The notes beneath the pieces are model-generated. The model saw nothing but the letters and a program-made list of their open reading frames with translations. It did not search any database and was not told the origin of the DNA. DNA of 64,000 nt, from the NCBI GenBank assembly GCA_013407085.1, contig JACCGJ010001312.1, forward strand, positions 124,001-188,000, read 5' to 3'. Positions 53,241 to 63,224 of the stretch are shown here, piece by piece (within the stretch, counting starts at the first letter, position 1; every line of letters begins with the position of its first letter). The position numbers and the translations under genes were made by a program. Source of the stretch: Atriophallophorus winterbourni. Lineage: Eukaryota; Platyhelminthes; Trematoda; Plagiorchiida; Microphallidae.

Positions 53241-55560
53241 ATTCTTTGTCTATCGATGTTTGTTGCTTTTCATGGGCAAATTATGATTCCTCTAAGAGAG
53301 AGAGAAATAGACTGCAGCATATCTTTCAATCTTTCAATAGCAGGATGTCCAGCTCGGCTCGCTACATTTATCAATGCAGCATTCCGAATGCTAAATTCGG
53401 TCGCCCAGATGTACTGAATCACAGCTGTGTCTCGATACTCGACAATGGTGAACACTTTTTACACCAAAATGCACATTACAGGCTATTTATTAGTAGCAGT
53501 TCGTTTGAGCACAATATGTGACAGTTGGCAACTTGCCGTCTGTCTAAGGATAATCCGTCGTGGGTACAAATAGACCATCTCACTATAACTCCTAGATAAA
53601 TGGAATGTATTCGAGTCTGTTGCTCCAGTAATATTTGCGTATATTCATTTCACACGCTTCGTCGATCGACATTTACATTGAAATTCTCTGGTCCAAAACA
53701 GTCATCTTTAGGCGCACACCATCCGAAAAGTTTTTAGCCCCTTATTCAACTAGCCAATTGAGGTGTCTTGGTAAATAACCTTTCCACCGCGGTACCCTAC
53801 AATATCCCACATAAATAGAATGCGATTGCTACTATAATGAATGATTCATACGGAGTTGGCATGTAGAAGTTTCACCACTAGCAGAAGGTCCCACTGGATA
53901 ATTCAGCATACCATTCGGTTACTGTTAGTAAAACGAAGGATTCCTTCTGGTTTAAATATAACCCAAAACGTAGATGTTTCATAAATAATCTCTAGCGTAG
54001 CATCCGGCTAGATACATGCGCGTCGTGGCTGCAAACATTTGAGGAACAAGAGCTAGCGAGGGATTCATTTAAGGTCAGGAAACTTTTCCAGTTAATTCGG
54101 CCTACATGTTTTAAAACCATTGCGGTCAACGAGACAATTAGTGAACGACGGTATGTAATCACCGGCAAAGACTGTCTTATTGGGCGGCGAATTTTCATAA
54201 GCAATTTTGCTGACCAGCAGCAGTTAACACATTTTATTCTAATCGAAATCGTGTATCCTGAAGTTGTTCGTATCTTCGGTCATCTGTGGTATCAGAGTGG
54301 TTTATATCTGAAGCTGTAACGCAAAAGAAATAAGTCTACAGTTCGCGTGGTTTAACTATACGGTCGGGAAACATGGAAACCGAGGAAAACAGAAATCAGA
54401 TGTCTGCGGGTCTTCGAATGTCTCTGTTTTCACTGGAGCTATCTGGTGCCACAGGATACGGAACTCATTTATCCGATCTTTGGTAGCGGTGTAGCTAAGG
54501 TTGCTACTATTTCTCATGCATAAGTAACGTATGGTGTTGACGTGTGGTACCAAACCTGTAGCGATCGAATATACTAGGTTGCTTTTATCCCGAAATAGGA
54601 TATGCTAGACAGATCAATTCTTAGTCGGGGAAATCGTATATTAATCTTTTGAGTGTTCCCGTTCGCTGTTATTGAAATATCATTGTTAGTTGCTTTTTAC
54701 TAGTCGGAATATAGTGTGACGCAAAAGGTTTACGTAAGTTGCAGCCTACTCATAAGTAACACGGAAACAAGCATTATCTACGCAACAGTCTTCAAGCACA
54801 ACTGGTCATTCAAAACACAAATAATCATTCCCTTGTTTGGTTTACGGTCTCAAGAGACTCCTAACGAAAGTACTGCACAGTTAGCCATAGAAGTCTTACT
54901 GTGATACTCAATTTTGCACATGTCTCTGTAGATATATAAGTGATAATGTCAAAGGACTGGTATACAGCGCGTGGGTACTAAATGCTTTAGTGTACGGCAG
55001 TGAGATACTTGGACCAGCCACGTAAGATACGAACATAAGTTGGATCCTTTCCATCTGTGAACCATCCCTTGTATATTGAACATATCCTGGATCGACAAAG
55101 TTACTGAAGTGATTTTATATGGTGGTCTACAGAGAATGTTAACCGTACTACGACAGCGCCTCCTAATGTGGCTTGGTCACATCGACGTAATGGAAGATGC
55201 TTGTAATCCCAAAGATCACTTGCGCTACAAAAACGTTCGCTATGTTTGAAAGCATTTGGCATTGACCACACGTGTTGGGGAGTATTTGCGCATGACTGCT
55301 CACTTATGAGGCATTGTTCAAAGCGTCGCGTACAAGCTGTGGGTGAGCAGATAATGCTATTAACTGCTGAACGCAGGTCTCCTCGTCGACGTGCAACTGA
55401 CTGAGTACTGTTTATCGCTGGAGAAATTTTTCCTAAGAATCGGACTGTTTAGTCATTCGAAAAAAGGTGAAGCATGAAAAAATCGTGTGTTTGTGATCTA
55501 CATCCATGATCCACATCAACCGAAGAAGGCCAACAACAACAACGTCAATGGGCTACAGAA
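53240..55560 (+). mobile_element. RTE-type LINE, heavily decayed but collinear
   Basis: In order: endonuclease end (53490-53640, NPSWVQIDHLTITPR, compare QHVWSQIDHIAISYRW), the linker before RT (54050-54130, DSFKVRKLFQLIRPTCF), the post-RT tail (54950-55230, ALVYGSEI, then LLMWLGHIDVME), and a 3' end with GGCCAACAACAACAACGTC at 55528-55546. The RT itself is unreadable. The 3' terminus is shared with 43500-43790 (opposite strand). Confidence 0.65.
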
Positions 55561-55564
55561 ACGT

Positions 55565-56870
55565 ATCCCTGAATCTAATTGTATATCAGAGCCACTTTTA
55601 CCAGGCATGTCAATAAATAGAGTTTAACTGAACGTGGTTTGAACCGAACCTACTCCCTATTGGGTAGGCTATGTTGTCCAAAGGATTTTGTCAGGAACCT
55701 GTATTGTTCTCCGGTCTACCCAGAGGCGACCTAGTAGCATTTCAACCCGCCTGCAACCAATACTTGTTTTATTGGCATCCGCCTTGTCGATGATGATGAT
55801 ATATGTTCTGTAAATCAGATTTCGGAAACATGTTTTCGCGTACATGTCTTGCTTTAATGTTTTTAGTGCCACCTTCAGTAACCTACGCCCAGTTGATATG
55901 TGTGGAATTGCCGATCATATGTGGAACATCTACGGGACAGAATTATCAGCACCAATATCCATCTGGGTTTCACAACGTTCAACTGTTATTCTTCACCAGT
56001 GGTGACAACTAGCTTCTGGTCCTGAGCACAAAAAACAGAGATCGATATGAAAGAACTAAAACGTAGCTTGAGACTAGACAGAAAAAAGTTGTGGCTAAAT
56101 AAGTTCAAACAAATGAAACAAGCAAAATAATGCTGATAACGCACGCAAACTCTTCCGAAATTTGGCCAAAAATAACAAAGGATCAAGTGTGAGTATCGCG
56201 GAATTAGAAAACACTATTTTAACCAATCAAACTCGCCGCAACTCACGTTGAGTCGACAATTTTAGAAAACAGTTTAGCTTGTTCAATATCATTTTCAAGC
56301 ATTTGGCTTTTGACCTCTTTTGTTATTCAGTCTAGATCCTCCTCGTGGTTTAGAAATTAGAGTATGTATCATATCCATTAAACGATCTAAGGCAGCCAGC
56401 CCCGATATCATACCACATGTTTTGTCTAAGGGTGGTGGCCAAATCTTAATCACTACATTACGCAATCTTCTCCGGGAGCTGTGGCTGTCAGAAATTACCG
56501 TTAATGGTCGTTGTGAATCGACTGTCATGCGGGTTTTCTAAAAGTGAACTAATCATCGCGAGATAGATGTCAGATCAATCGAACCGAAATTATTAGGGCC
56601 AGTAAGCTCTAAAAATGAAACCACGTCATGAATCGCAGGTTAGTGTTCTGAAGCGTTCTTTCGTTCGTTCGGACATGGCATTTTTATTCTTTGACGGATC
56701 TTCGAACTGCGATATACTTTCAGGCCGTCCACAATAGACATCTCAGACATTTCAAAAGTCCCGCAACCAGCGAGATCGACAGGCACACCCTGAACAATCG
56801 CTCCATGGACTAAACGTATATGAAACGTATGCAACCATACTAGGGTACAGGCTAAATCACGATAAAATGA
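55565..56870. other. Nothing recognised
   Basis: Short overlapping frames, no domain. A frame pair at 56295-56541 is mutual antisense and I do not call it. Confidence 0.4.
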
Positions 56871-56876
56871 ATTGAG

Positions 56877-57131
56877 AAAATGCTCATTTGCATGCATTTC
56901 CGTCACACCCCACGACCGGTTTCGTGATGTTTGCACTCATCATGTAGGCACAGTAAAATTAGGATTTGTGTGTGCTTGAAACAGTGGGAGGATTTCAAAC
57001 AAGAAGCGCTTGTATGCCACTGTTGGATAAGACTGGTACGACCAACCTGTTCAATCGCGTGTCCAAACACGTATAATGGGGTTAAACTCATGACCGTGAA
57101 GCAAAATGCTCATTTGCATTTCCGTCACACA
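56877..57131 (-). repeat. Partial tandem repeat (about 225-bp period) with a hammerhead-like motif
   Basis: AAAATGCTCATTTGCATGCATTTCC...GTCACAC at 56878-56908 returns at 57102-57130 (without one GCAT). The first copy is followed by a hammerhead-like motif on the - strand. The layout recalls the tandem unit at 19784-20186 but is shorter and more decayed. Confidence 0.5.
56908..56949 (-). ncRNA. Hammerhead-like motif, core mutated
   Basis: On the - strand: stem I CCTAC/GTGGG (one G-T pair), ATGATGA in place of CTGATGA, stem II GTG/CAC with a CAAACAT loop, GAAA, CCGG, then the GTC cleavage triplet. The first core base is A instead of C, which should stop cleavage. Otherwise the fold is complete, with the same ACCGGU stem III as 19843-19885. 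Confidence 0.6.
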
Positions 57132-57184
57132 TAAGTACGAGCTTTTTGAAGGCTGAGGATCTTATCCACTGTGAGTGATCATTA

Positions 57185-57506
57185 AATGCACTTCCTAATA
57201 AACAGGCAGATGCGATAAGTAACTGTATCGCTGGTGTCATTAAAAACCAGAAACAAGGCGATGCAAACCTCGATTCTCAGGAAAGACAAGCACTTCTTAC
57301 GCTGAAGCGTTATGATTTGACAGATAATAGCAAAATGAAAAATATTATGAATAACTGCAAAGTGGTAGTCTATTAGTACTTATGTAGCGTTAAACAGAGA
57401 TTTGGAAAGGGCTTGTAACCTTTATCCCGAATCTACTCTCACCCTTAGATTCTACTGCCTACCTAAAATGCATAAATAAGGCATTCCTGTAATGACCTAT
57501 CATCGA
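57185..57506 (+). pseudogene. PLE 2, N-terminal part
   Basis: The + strand pieces ADAISNCIAGVIKNQKQGDA, LDSQERQALLTLKRYD and LRFYCLPKMHK correspond to ADALRKGISSLIKKQ, LTRDEQQALLKLRK and RFYGLPKIHK of PLE 1. Many lesions. It stops at PIID, where the CR1-like LINE is inserted. Confidence 0.75.
57502..57506. repeat. CR1-like LINE target duplication ATCGA (left)
   Basis: ATCGA, matching 60176-60180. Removing the LINE and one copy gives PIIDEIGSP, the expected PLE motif. Confidence 0.7.
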
Positions 57507-60175
57507 CACCAGCAGCCCCGGAAGTGTATAATACGAATCTACTCGACAAGCTACGCTTGATTGCCTCGAGATATCATACCAGAATCTTGATCATTGGAGA
57601 CTTTAATCTGCCTAACTTGCTGAAGACGAACAAAATTTCTCACACTTCCACTGCTGCCATCTTCCAGCAGCTGTTTGACGAAATTCCTTTGTATAATCAC
57701 GTTGAAAGCAATACAAGATACAGAGGGAGAGATATGCCTTCAATGCTCGATCTTATCTTGACAACTGAAGAGGACTCCGTCGAAAGCATTACATACGATT
57801 GTCCGCTAGGTTCGAGCGACCATTTGGTCTTGAATTTTGACTACCTATGTCGAGCAGAGCGAACAAACGATAGAACAAAATTCATCAGAAAGGTATGCCT
57901 ATCAAAATTATCAAACGCCCTAAGTTTGATTAACGATTGGCAAATTGAAGACATAGGAGTAAAAGAGCAGTGGTGTAGCATTTTGACCAAGCTAAACCGG
58001 GAAATCAACTCAAACTCAGCATTCGTACCAAAACAGTGTGGAAAGGCATTCGAATTTAAAATCCGCAGTCGCACTCGGAAATGGATTAAACTGCGAAATA
58101 AGGCTTGGATAAACCATCGCCAGTTAACCACCGATGCCACATGGGAGACCTTTAGAAAACTAAGAAACCAGGTCATCAAACTTATTGCTGAAGACAAAAT
58201 ACAGTATCAAGCTGTCATAATGTCTAAAATGGAACGGAATCCCAAGCTTCTTTACCAGATTGTGAACAAGCAGTGTTCAGTGAAACCAGGAGTTGCGGCC
58301 TTGCGGACGCCCACTGGAATGACCACAAATGCAGCTGACACCGCGGATGCTTTGGTAAATTATTATGCTACAGTATTTTGTCCAAAGGAAAGCGTGGATA
58401 TACAAATGGATCCAGAAATAACGCATCCTCTACCATTGGACACAATAACCATCAACAAAGAAGAGGTGCTGGGAACACTACTATCGTTGAATCCCAGAAA
58501 ATCCCCTGGTTGTGATAAAATTACCCCGAATATACTCAAGCATTGTGCACAATCTCTATGCGGACCTCTAACTCAGTTATTCTGCGAATCGTTGTCGCAA
58601 AGTGTCATACCGACTGAATGGAAATCTGGTATAATCTCCCCGATTTTCAAAGGCGGGGTGCGTTCGGAGCCCGCAAATTACAGACCTGTTACTTTGTTGT
58701 CCGCCGTATCCAAGGTACTCGAAAGGATCGTGGCAAAAAAACTGAGCAAATACCTTGAGGAAAATAAGCTATTTTCGGGAGCCCAACACGGTTTTAGAAG
58801 GGGATACTCCTGCCTTACTAACCTTCTCCTCACCCTTGACGACTGGACTCGAGCAGTGGATGCTGGGGATACTATCCATGTATGTTACCTCGATATGTCG
58901 AAAGCATTTGACCGTGTAAACCACAGTATTCTCTTGCAGAAACTGGAACGTTGTGGTATCACTGGCAGTCTGTTAGCATGGTTAGAAAATTACCTGACTG
59001 ATCGGTTTGTTCAAGTCTCTGTGGACGGTGCTCTATCGAAGTCGGTAGCCGTGACAAGTGGAGTGCCTCAGGGATCCGTCCTCGGACCAATCCTCTTCGC
59101 GCTTTATGCTAATGACATACCAGCTCTCATCAAATGCAAGATCGTACTGTTCGCGGACAATATAAACGTTTGGTCTAAGATAAGTAAGTCGGAGGACTGC
59201 GAACTGCTCCAGAATGATCTGGACAACCTCCATGCTTGGTCCCTAAAAAATCGCATATTTTTCAATATCCAAAAGTGTCACATGTTAAACATTGGCAAAT
59301 ATGTGGAGTACCAGTATTTTCTTGGAACACACAGCCTCTCGTGGACCATGGAACAAAGGGACTTGGGTGTGTTAATAAGCAACACCCTAGGGATGTCGAG
59401 CCACTGCAACTACGTCTATCGCAAAACATCACAGAAATTGTCACTGCTAAAGAGAATTTTCGGTAGGTTCTCAAAACAGACAATTCCCTGTATTATAAAT
59501 ACGTATATCAGGCCCACGATGGAATATGCGGTTCAAGCATGGTCGCCATGGCTTAAAAAAGATGTTGCGACTTTGCAACGAATATATCATCGAGCTACCA
59601 AACTTGTCACTGGACTCAGCCGGAAACCCTACAATGAGCGAATCAAAACGCTGAATTTATTTGATTATCCACGTCGTCGTATCCGAGGCGATTTGATTCT
59701 GGTTTACAATATTTTGAATACTGAAAATCACCCTCTACAATGCTTATTGAATCTACGGAGCTCGCATAATACAAGAGCTCACACATTTACTCTAACTGTC
59801 CCTCACTCGAGACTAAACTGCAGACGACATTTTTTTGCCGTGCGAGTTTGTTTTACTTGGAACAATCTGCCAGATAATGTTGTGAACTCACCAAACCAGC
59901 AAACTTTCAAGAGAAGCCTTGATGCCTATTTGACCCTAAACCCGTGCATTGAAGAAAACTATACATCTTAACACCATACACCTACATTTGTTATCCCACC
60001 AATCGAAAACAATTTCTGCCCTTGGATATTTACTTGATTTTTGAACTGCCCAGTAAGCAATCTAATCCCATTTTTGCTTGTTATATTATTCGTTGTTGTC
60101 ATATTATTCTGTGGTTGTTTGTAAAGCTATATGCTTTTTAGACCATTAAAATTGAATTGAATTAAATTGAATTGA
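57507..60175 (+). mobile_element. CR1-like LINE (element D), 5'-truncated, nearly open, inserted in PLE 2
   Basis: Begins inside the endonuclease and runs to a 3' tail of TTGAA repeats (AATTGAATTGAATTAAATTG, 60149-60175), flanked by ATCGA. ORF2 is open from the 5' junction to TAA at 59969-59971. It is the best-preserved LINE in the window. Confidence 0.92.
57524..59971 (+). CDS. CR1-like ORF2: partial endonuclease, reverse transcriptase, C-terminal tail
   Basis: 815 open codons. The endonuclease end has ILIIGDFNLPNLL and GSSDHLVLNFDYL (SDH). The linker is RSRTRKWIKLRNKAWINHRQ. RT blocks are KSPGCDKITPNILK, ANYRPVTLLSAVSKVLERIV, AQHGFRRGYSCLTNLLLTLD, VCYLDMSKAFDRVNHS (catalytic D), GVPQGSVLGPILFALYANDI and VLFADNINVW at residues 541-550. 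The tail has RPTMEYAVQAWSPWLKKD and FDYPRRRIRGDLILVYNILN. The second catalytic aspartate is N546, so polymerase activity is unlikely although no stop or frameshift is seen. The N-terminal two thirds of the endonuclease are missing by truncation. ATG 57524 is not a natural start. Confidence 0.9.
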   Translation: MYNTNLLDKLRLIASRYHTRILIIGDFNLPNLLKTNKISHTSTAAIFQQLFDEIPLYNHVESNTRYRGRDMPSMLDLILTTEEDSVESITYDCPLGSSDHLVLNFDYLCRAERTNDRTKFIRKVCLSKLSNALSLINDWQIEDIGVKEQWCSILTKLNREINSNSAFVPKQCGKAFEFKIRSRTRKWIKLRNKAWINHRQLTTDATWETFRKLRNQVIKLIAEDKIQYQAVIMSKMERNPKLLYQIVNKQCSVKPGVAALRTPTGMTTNAADTADALVNYYATVFCPKESVDIQMDPEITHPLPLDTITINKEEVLGTLLSLNPRKSPGCDKITPNILKHCAQSLCGPLTQLFCESLSQSVIPTEWKSGIISPIFKGGVRSEPANYRPVTLLSAVSKVLERIVAKKLSKYLEENKLFSGAQHGFRRGYSCLTNLLLTLDDWTRAVDAGDTIHVCYLDMSKAFDRVNHSILLQKLERCGITGSLLAWLENYLTDRFVQVSVDGALSKSVAVTSGVPQGSVLGPILFALYANDIPALIKCKIVLFADNINVWSKISKSEDCELLQNDLDNLHAWSLKNRIFFNIQKCHMLNIGKYVEYQYFLGTHSLSWTMEQRDLGVLISNTLGMSSHCNYVYRKTSQKLSLLKRIFGRFSKQTIPCIINTYIRPTMEYAVQAWSPWLKKDVATLQRIYHRATKLVTGLSRKPYNERIKTLNLFDYPRRRIRGDLILVYNILNTENHPLQCLLNLRSSHNTRAHTFTLTVPHSRLNCRRHFFAVRVCFTWNNLPDNVVNSPNQQTFKRSLDAYLTLNPCIEENYTS

Positions 60176-60180
60176 ATCGA
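60176..60180. repeat. CR1-like LINE target duplication ATCGA (right)
   Basis: Matches 57502-57506; partly overlaps the TTGAA tail, so the true length may be shorter or longer by microhomology. Confidence 0.65.
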
Positions 60181-61130
60181 TGAAATCGGATCACCTGCGC
60201 AAGAGTTAGCGAAACATTTGGCTTATTTGTTGGAACCTTTAGTGGGCAATACGGCCTTGTTCTTTAATACCGCATATCACTTTGCAGCACGCTTAACGTC
60301 GGTAACAATTGATGACGATGAAATAATGGTTAGCTTTGATGTGAGCGCTTTGTTCACCAACATCGATACAACAACTAGATAGATGGGCCTTGGAATCTGA
60401 TGCCAGTTTGTCAGATCGCACAAACTTGAGCGCACAGCAAATTATCAACGGTGCATCGATCTGCCTATGCATGAACCACTTCGTATTTAACGAGCAATTA
60501 AATTGAAAAATGAAATGTTGGCAATGGGTCACCGATATCTCCAGGATATGCGAATAAGTGTATAAACCATTTTTAGAACAAGTCTTTAAAAATGATGCGC
60601 CTAAGCCAAAATAATAGTTGAGGTCTCTTGTTGTTATCATCAAGCTAGATAATTTAGTGGACTTCTTCAACTATTTGAATGAAATTGACCAACGCATTAC
60701 GGTCACAAAGGAAGTGGAATCTTGCACCTTTCCATTTTCTGACTGTTTAGTACAAAATTAGACGGGAAAATAAAAACTTCTGTCTATCGGAAAGAATTCC
60801 GCTCATATAAGACAGGTATTCAGACCCATAGTTCGTTCCATTTTACATGTAATATAACGCATTTGCAGCGACGAAAGTGACCGAAAACAGGCGCACCGTA
60901 AAGCGAGCCAAGGCTCATATTCCAGGTTTAGCCAAAACGTTTTGTAAAACGCCAATTGATGTAGGTAACATACCCGTAGAAAAATAGGAGATACCGTATG
61001 TAAACTGCACATCTGAAGCGAACGCCTGCAAGCGGAGACGGTCGAAATTGCCAAGGTAGATCGACTGGCGGTCAATGAGGTGGATGGCTAGAAATCTCCG
61101 CAATTGGGCCCTCGGCATTGATGCGAAGGT
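60181..61130 (+). pseudogene. PLE 2, RT and endonuclease, decayed
   Basis: IGSPAQELAKHLAYLLEPLV and MVSFDVSALFTNIDTTT (catalytic D) are in one frame to 60382. Then come scattered matches to PLE 1: DRTNLSAQQIINGASICLC-like, VYRKEFRS, SDESDRKQAHRK. At 61018-61110 the GIY-YIG end appears as RLQAETVEIAKVDRLAVNEV. Several hundred bp around YVDD are lost or unreadable. More decayed than PLE 1. Confidence 0.8.
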
Positions 61131-61179
61131 AAATAGTTGTTATTCCTCTTATGCCTATTAGTTAATTATATTTTTCTTT

Positions 61180-61480
61180 TTCTTCAGAAATAGCATAACC
61201 TTAGCCCCCGTAATTTTACGCATGTGGGCCGCTGTGTCAACCTACCTTCACCGTGTTCACTTGTATTAGATTGATGTGGATTCATATTAGTAGGTAAATC
61301 GACCACTTATTCTGGTCCTGCTTATGAGACGTGTCAAACCTTAGATGTACTATATGTTGTTAGGCGGTAAGGTAAAATCTGCGGTGGTGGGTTTAATGTT
61401 ACTTAGTCATGTTCTCCGTCGTGACTACCACCATTTGTCTGACGAAGCTTCTGTGTCAGAATTGAAACGTTACCAAAATA
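61180..61480 (+). repeat. PLE 2 3' region (pLTR-like)
   Basis: Aligns with the complement of 1670-1985 (CACCGTGTTCACTTGTATTAGA, GGCGGTAAGGT, TTAGTCATGTTCTCCGTC). This conserved non-coding block belongs to the PLE family and ends with the hammerhead motif. Confidence 0.75.
61434..61477 (+). ncRNA. Hammerhead ribozyme motif in the PLE 2 3' region
   Basis: TTTGT (stem I 5' strand, one base lost against ACCAAA), CTGACGA (canonical CUGANGA), A, stem II GCTTCTG/CAGAATT (5 pairs plus G-T, one mismatch), GAAA, CGTT, ACCAAA. It has the same architecture and position as 8822-8865 in PLE 1. Here the core box is intact but stems I and II have lesions. Confidence 0.65.
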
Positions 61481-61864
61481 CTACTCTTACCGATTGCACT
61501 CAAGTTTCTTTGCTTTATGAATACTCGATCGGTTCCAAACATATTCCAATCGACTGCATATCTACTCAGTTCTTTTTCCGGTTTCACCTGCCGTGTGCAA
61601 GACGATATACCCCGGCGGGAAAGAAAAAGGTCCATTTACTTGTCGAGCCAAGTCTTCTTCACGTAGTTTAATACTCCTGAATGGTGATGCAATATCAGCT
61701 TCTCAATCAAAGCAACATTATTTGAAGCAATGGTTATACATGGTCGATGCTACTAGATTTTGGGGTTCAATTGTTGTAGACAATTTTAGAATACCTAGAT
61801 CCTCAAACTACAATGGCACTGGGCCCAGTACTCTAATTATCACTTTTCTAACGACCGTCATGGC

Positions 61865-61877
61865 TTATGCCATCAAT
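61865..61877. repeat. Target duplication of the RTE fragment (left, 13 bp)
   Basis: TTATGCCATCAAT, identical to 62235-62247. Confidence 0.85.
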
Positions 61878-62234
61878 TTTTTTCAGTCCTCTCCGTGCCG
61901 GGTGGCACATGAGGCGAAGACAACTTCACGCCAGTGGTTCCGGTCTGTCGCTGCTTCCGTTGCCGTCTGCACCGTGAATCCTTGTGCATGTAGTTCGCGT
62001 TCCAACGTTCTGCGCCAAGTTTCCTTGGCCCGTCTCCTTTTTCGTTTACCTAGCGGATGCCAGTGCATGGCTATCTTCGTATGCGAACTGGGATCCATCC
62101 TGCAGACATGACCGAACAACGGATCTGTTGTCATCGTTTCCGTAGCAATGTAGGTTTTACGGGATAGGGTTGCTAGCCCTAAGCCCAACCCTCCTCCTTT
62201 CTCAGACGGGCTTGGGACCGTCCTTGGCGGAGTT
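61878..62234 (-). mobile_element. RTE-type LINE, 5'-truncated 3' fragment (357 bp)
   Basis: The - strand frame (62188-61883) reads LFGHVCRMDPSSHTKIAMHW, GKRKRRRAKETWRRTLEREL, DRNHWREVVFASCATRHGED, then a stop. That is the C-terminus of an RTE-like ORF2 (GHv.RM ... KRGRPKETWRRT ... CATRHEED). A short A tail (AAAAAA on the - strand) abuts the left target copy. Family differs from the tails at 26283 and 43500. Confidence 0.88.
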
Positions 62235-62247
62235 TTATGCCATCAAT
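62235..62247. repeat. Target duplication of the RTE fragment (right, 13 bp)
   Basis: TTATGCCATCAAT, identical to 61865-61877. Confidence 0.85.
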
Positions 62248-62319
62248 ACCGACTGAAAATCTTACAGCGTCAAACTTCCATCAGACGTAAGCCCTAGCGT
62301 GTCCAAGCGTGTTCCATTA

Positions 62320-62521
62320 TCAACACCCAAAGAAACATCGCGGTCACAGTTTAATTGCAATCTTGATACGGACAGTCAAAATGTTACTCAAAGAAACTAA
62401 ATAGGTCCGACTCATTGCAAGTCGGAACAAAAGCTACATTACACGATCCTACTTTGTGTACGATAAATACGACCAGGTGCACATATACGAATGCTTAGTG
62501 TTTAACTAACAAATTAGCTTT
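62320..62521 (+). repeat. Inverted repeat, left arm (CR1 ORF1/ORF2 junction)
   Basis: About 200 bp that recur in reverse at 63013-63222, both covering the ORF1 end, the gap and the start of the endonuclease (LTNKLA). Confidence 0.85.
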
Positions 62522-62813
62522 CTGGATATACCACTCTCGTAGCGGTATTCGATAATACGAGCAAATTCGGATTTATCGTGATTTTCCCATATTGGATCTA
62601 CGCGTGCAACTCTGTTAATACTCTTCAAGTCCTCAAAGGGATTAACGTCATCGGAAAGATCTTATTCTTCGCCGTCGACTGGTCATACTTTCAACATCGT
62701 GCGATGAACTACCGAAGAGTATCACCGGATTAAATTAAGATTTTGCTCTTTTTCGTGAACACTGAATTTTTGTCGCGGACATTATATTCCTCATCGATCG
62801 CTCGACAGAGCCA
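62522..62813. other. Spacer inside the CR1 inverted repeat
   Basis: Between the left arm and the ORF1 start; no motif. Confidence 0.35.
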
Positions 62814-63012
62814 ATGCTTGTGCACAAACCACTGAACAGTGCTGCTCATAACCCTGACCGGATGACCCCGAAACGAAAACAAAGCGCACCGGGCTGCATG
62901 TGTGCGGTTTGCCGAAAGTCGGTAAGTCCTAAGGCAAAGTCTGTCACGTGTAACGATTGTTTGTCGAAATGCGACAAATCGCTGACCTCGGATTTAGTAT
63001 CGATAATCGATA
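62814..63012 (+). pseudogene. CR1-like ORF1, N-terminal PHD-like zinc region
   Basis: MTPKRKQSAPGCMCAVCRKS then KSVTCNDCLSKCDKSLTSDL: a CxxC...CxxC...C pattern like the PHD-type finger at the start of some CR1 ORF1 proteins. The expected last cysteines (CLVCKAKS) appear only at 63239-63262, after the inverted segment, so an ORF1 gene was interrupted here. Confidence 0.65.
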
Positions 63013-63017
63013 CTAAA
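62993..63017. repeat. Perfect 25-bp palindrome at the inversion junction
   Basis: TTTAGTATCGAT, A, ATCGATACTAAA: two perfect 12-base arms around one base, exactly where the inverted arm starts. Confidence 0.9.
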
Positions 63018-63222
63018 GCTAATTTGTTAGTTAAAAACTAAGCATTCGTTTATGTGCACCTGGTCGTATTTATCGTACACAAAGTAGGATCGTGTAATGT
63101 AGCTTTTGTTCCGACTTGCAATGAGGCGGACCCATTTAGTTTCTTTGAGTAATATTTTGACTGTCCGTATCAAGATTTTTATTAAACTGTGACCGCGATG
63201 TTTCTTTGGAGATAATTGCCCT
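63013..63222 (-). repeat. Inverted repeat, right arm (inverted CR1 segment inside ORF1)
   Basis: Reverse complement of 62320-62521, inserted into the PHD-like region of the + strand ORF1. Confidence 0.85.
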
Positions 63223-63224
63223 GG

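Larger units (their letters stand above)
61580..62520 (+). pseudogene. CR1-like ORF1 and start of ORF2, interrupted by an RTE fragment
   Basis: RSLILLNGDAISASQSKQHY, LKQWLYMVDATRFWGSIVVD and FRIPRSSNYNG match the ORF1 at 20241-20732. The frame is cut at 61877 and resumes at 62235, running through VPLSTPKETSRSQFNCNLDT to the intergenic stretch and the LTNKLA start of the endonuclease (62505-62520). The copy then stops. Confidence 0.75.
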
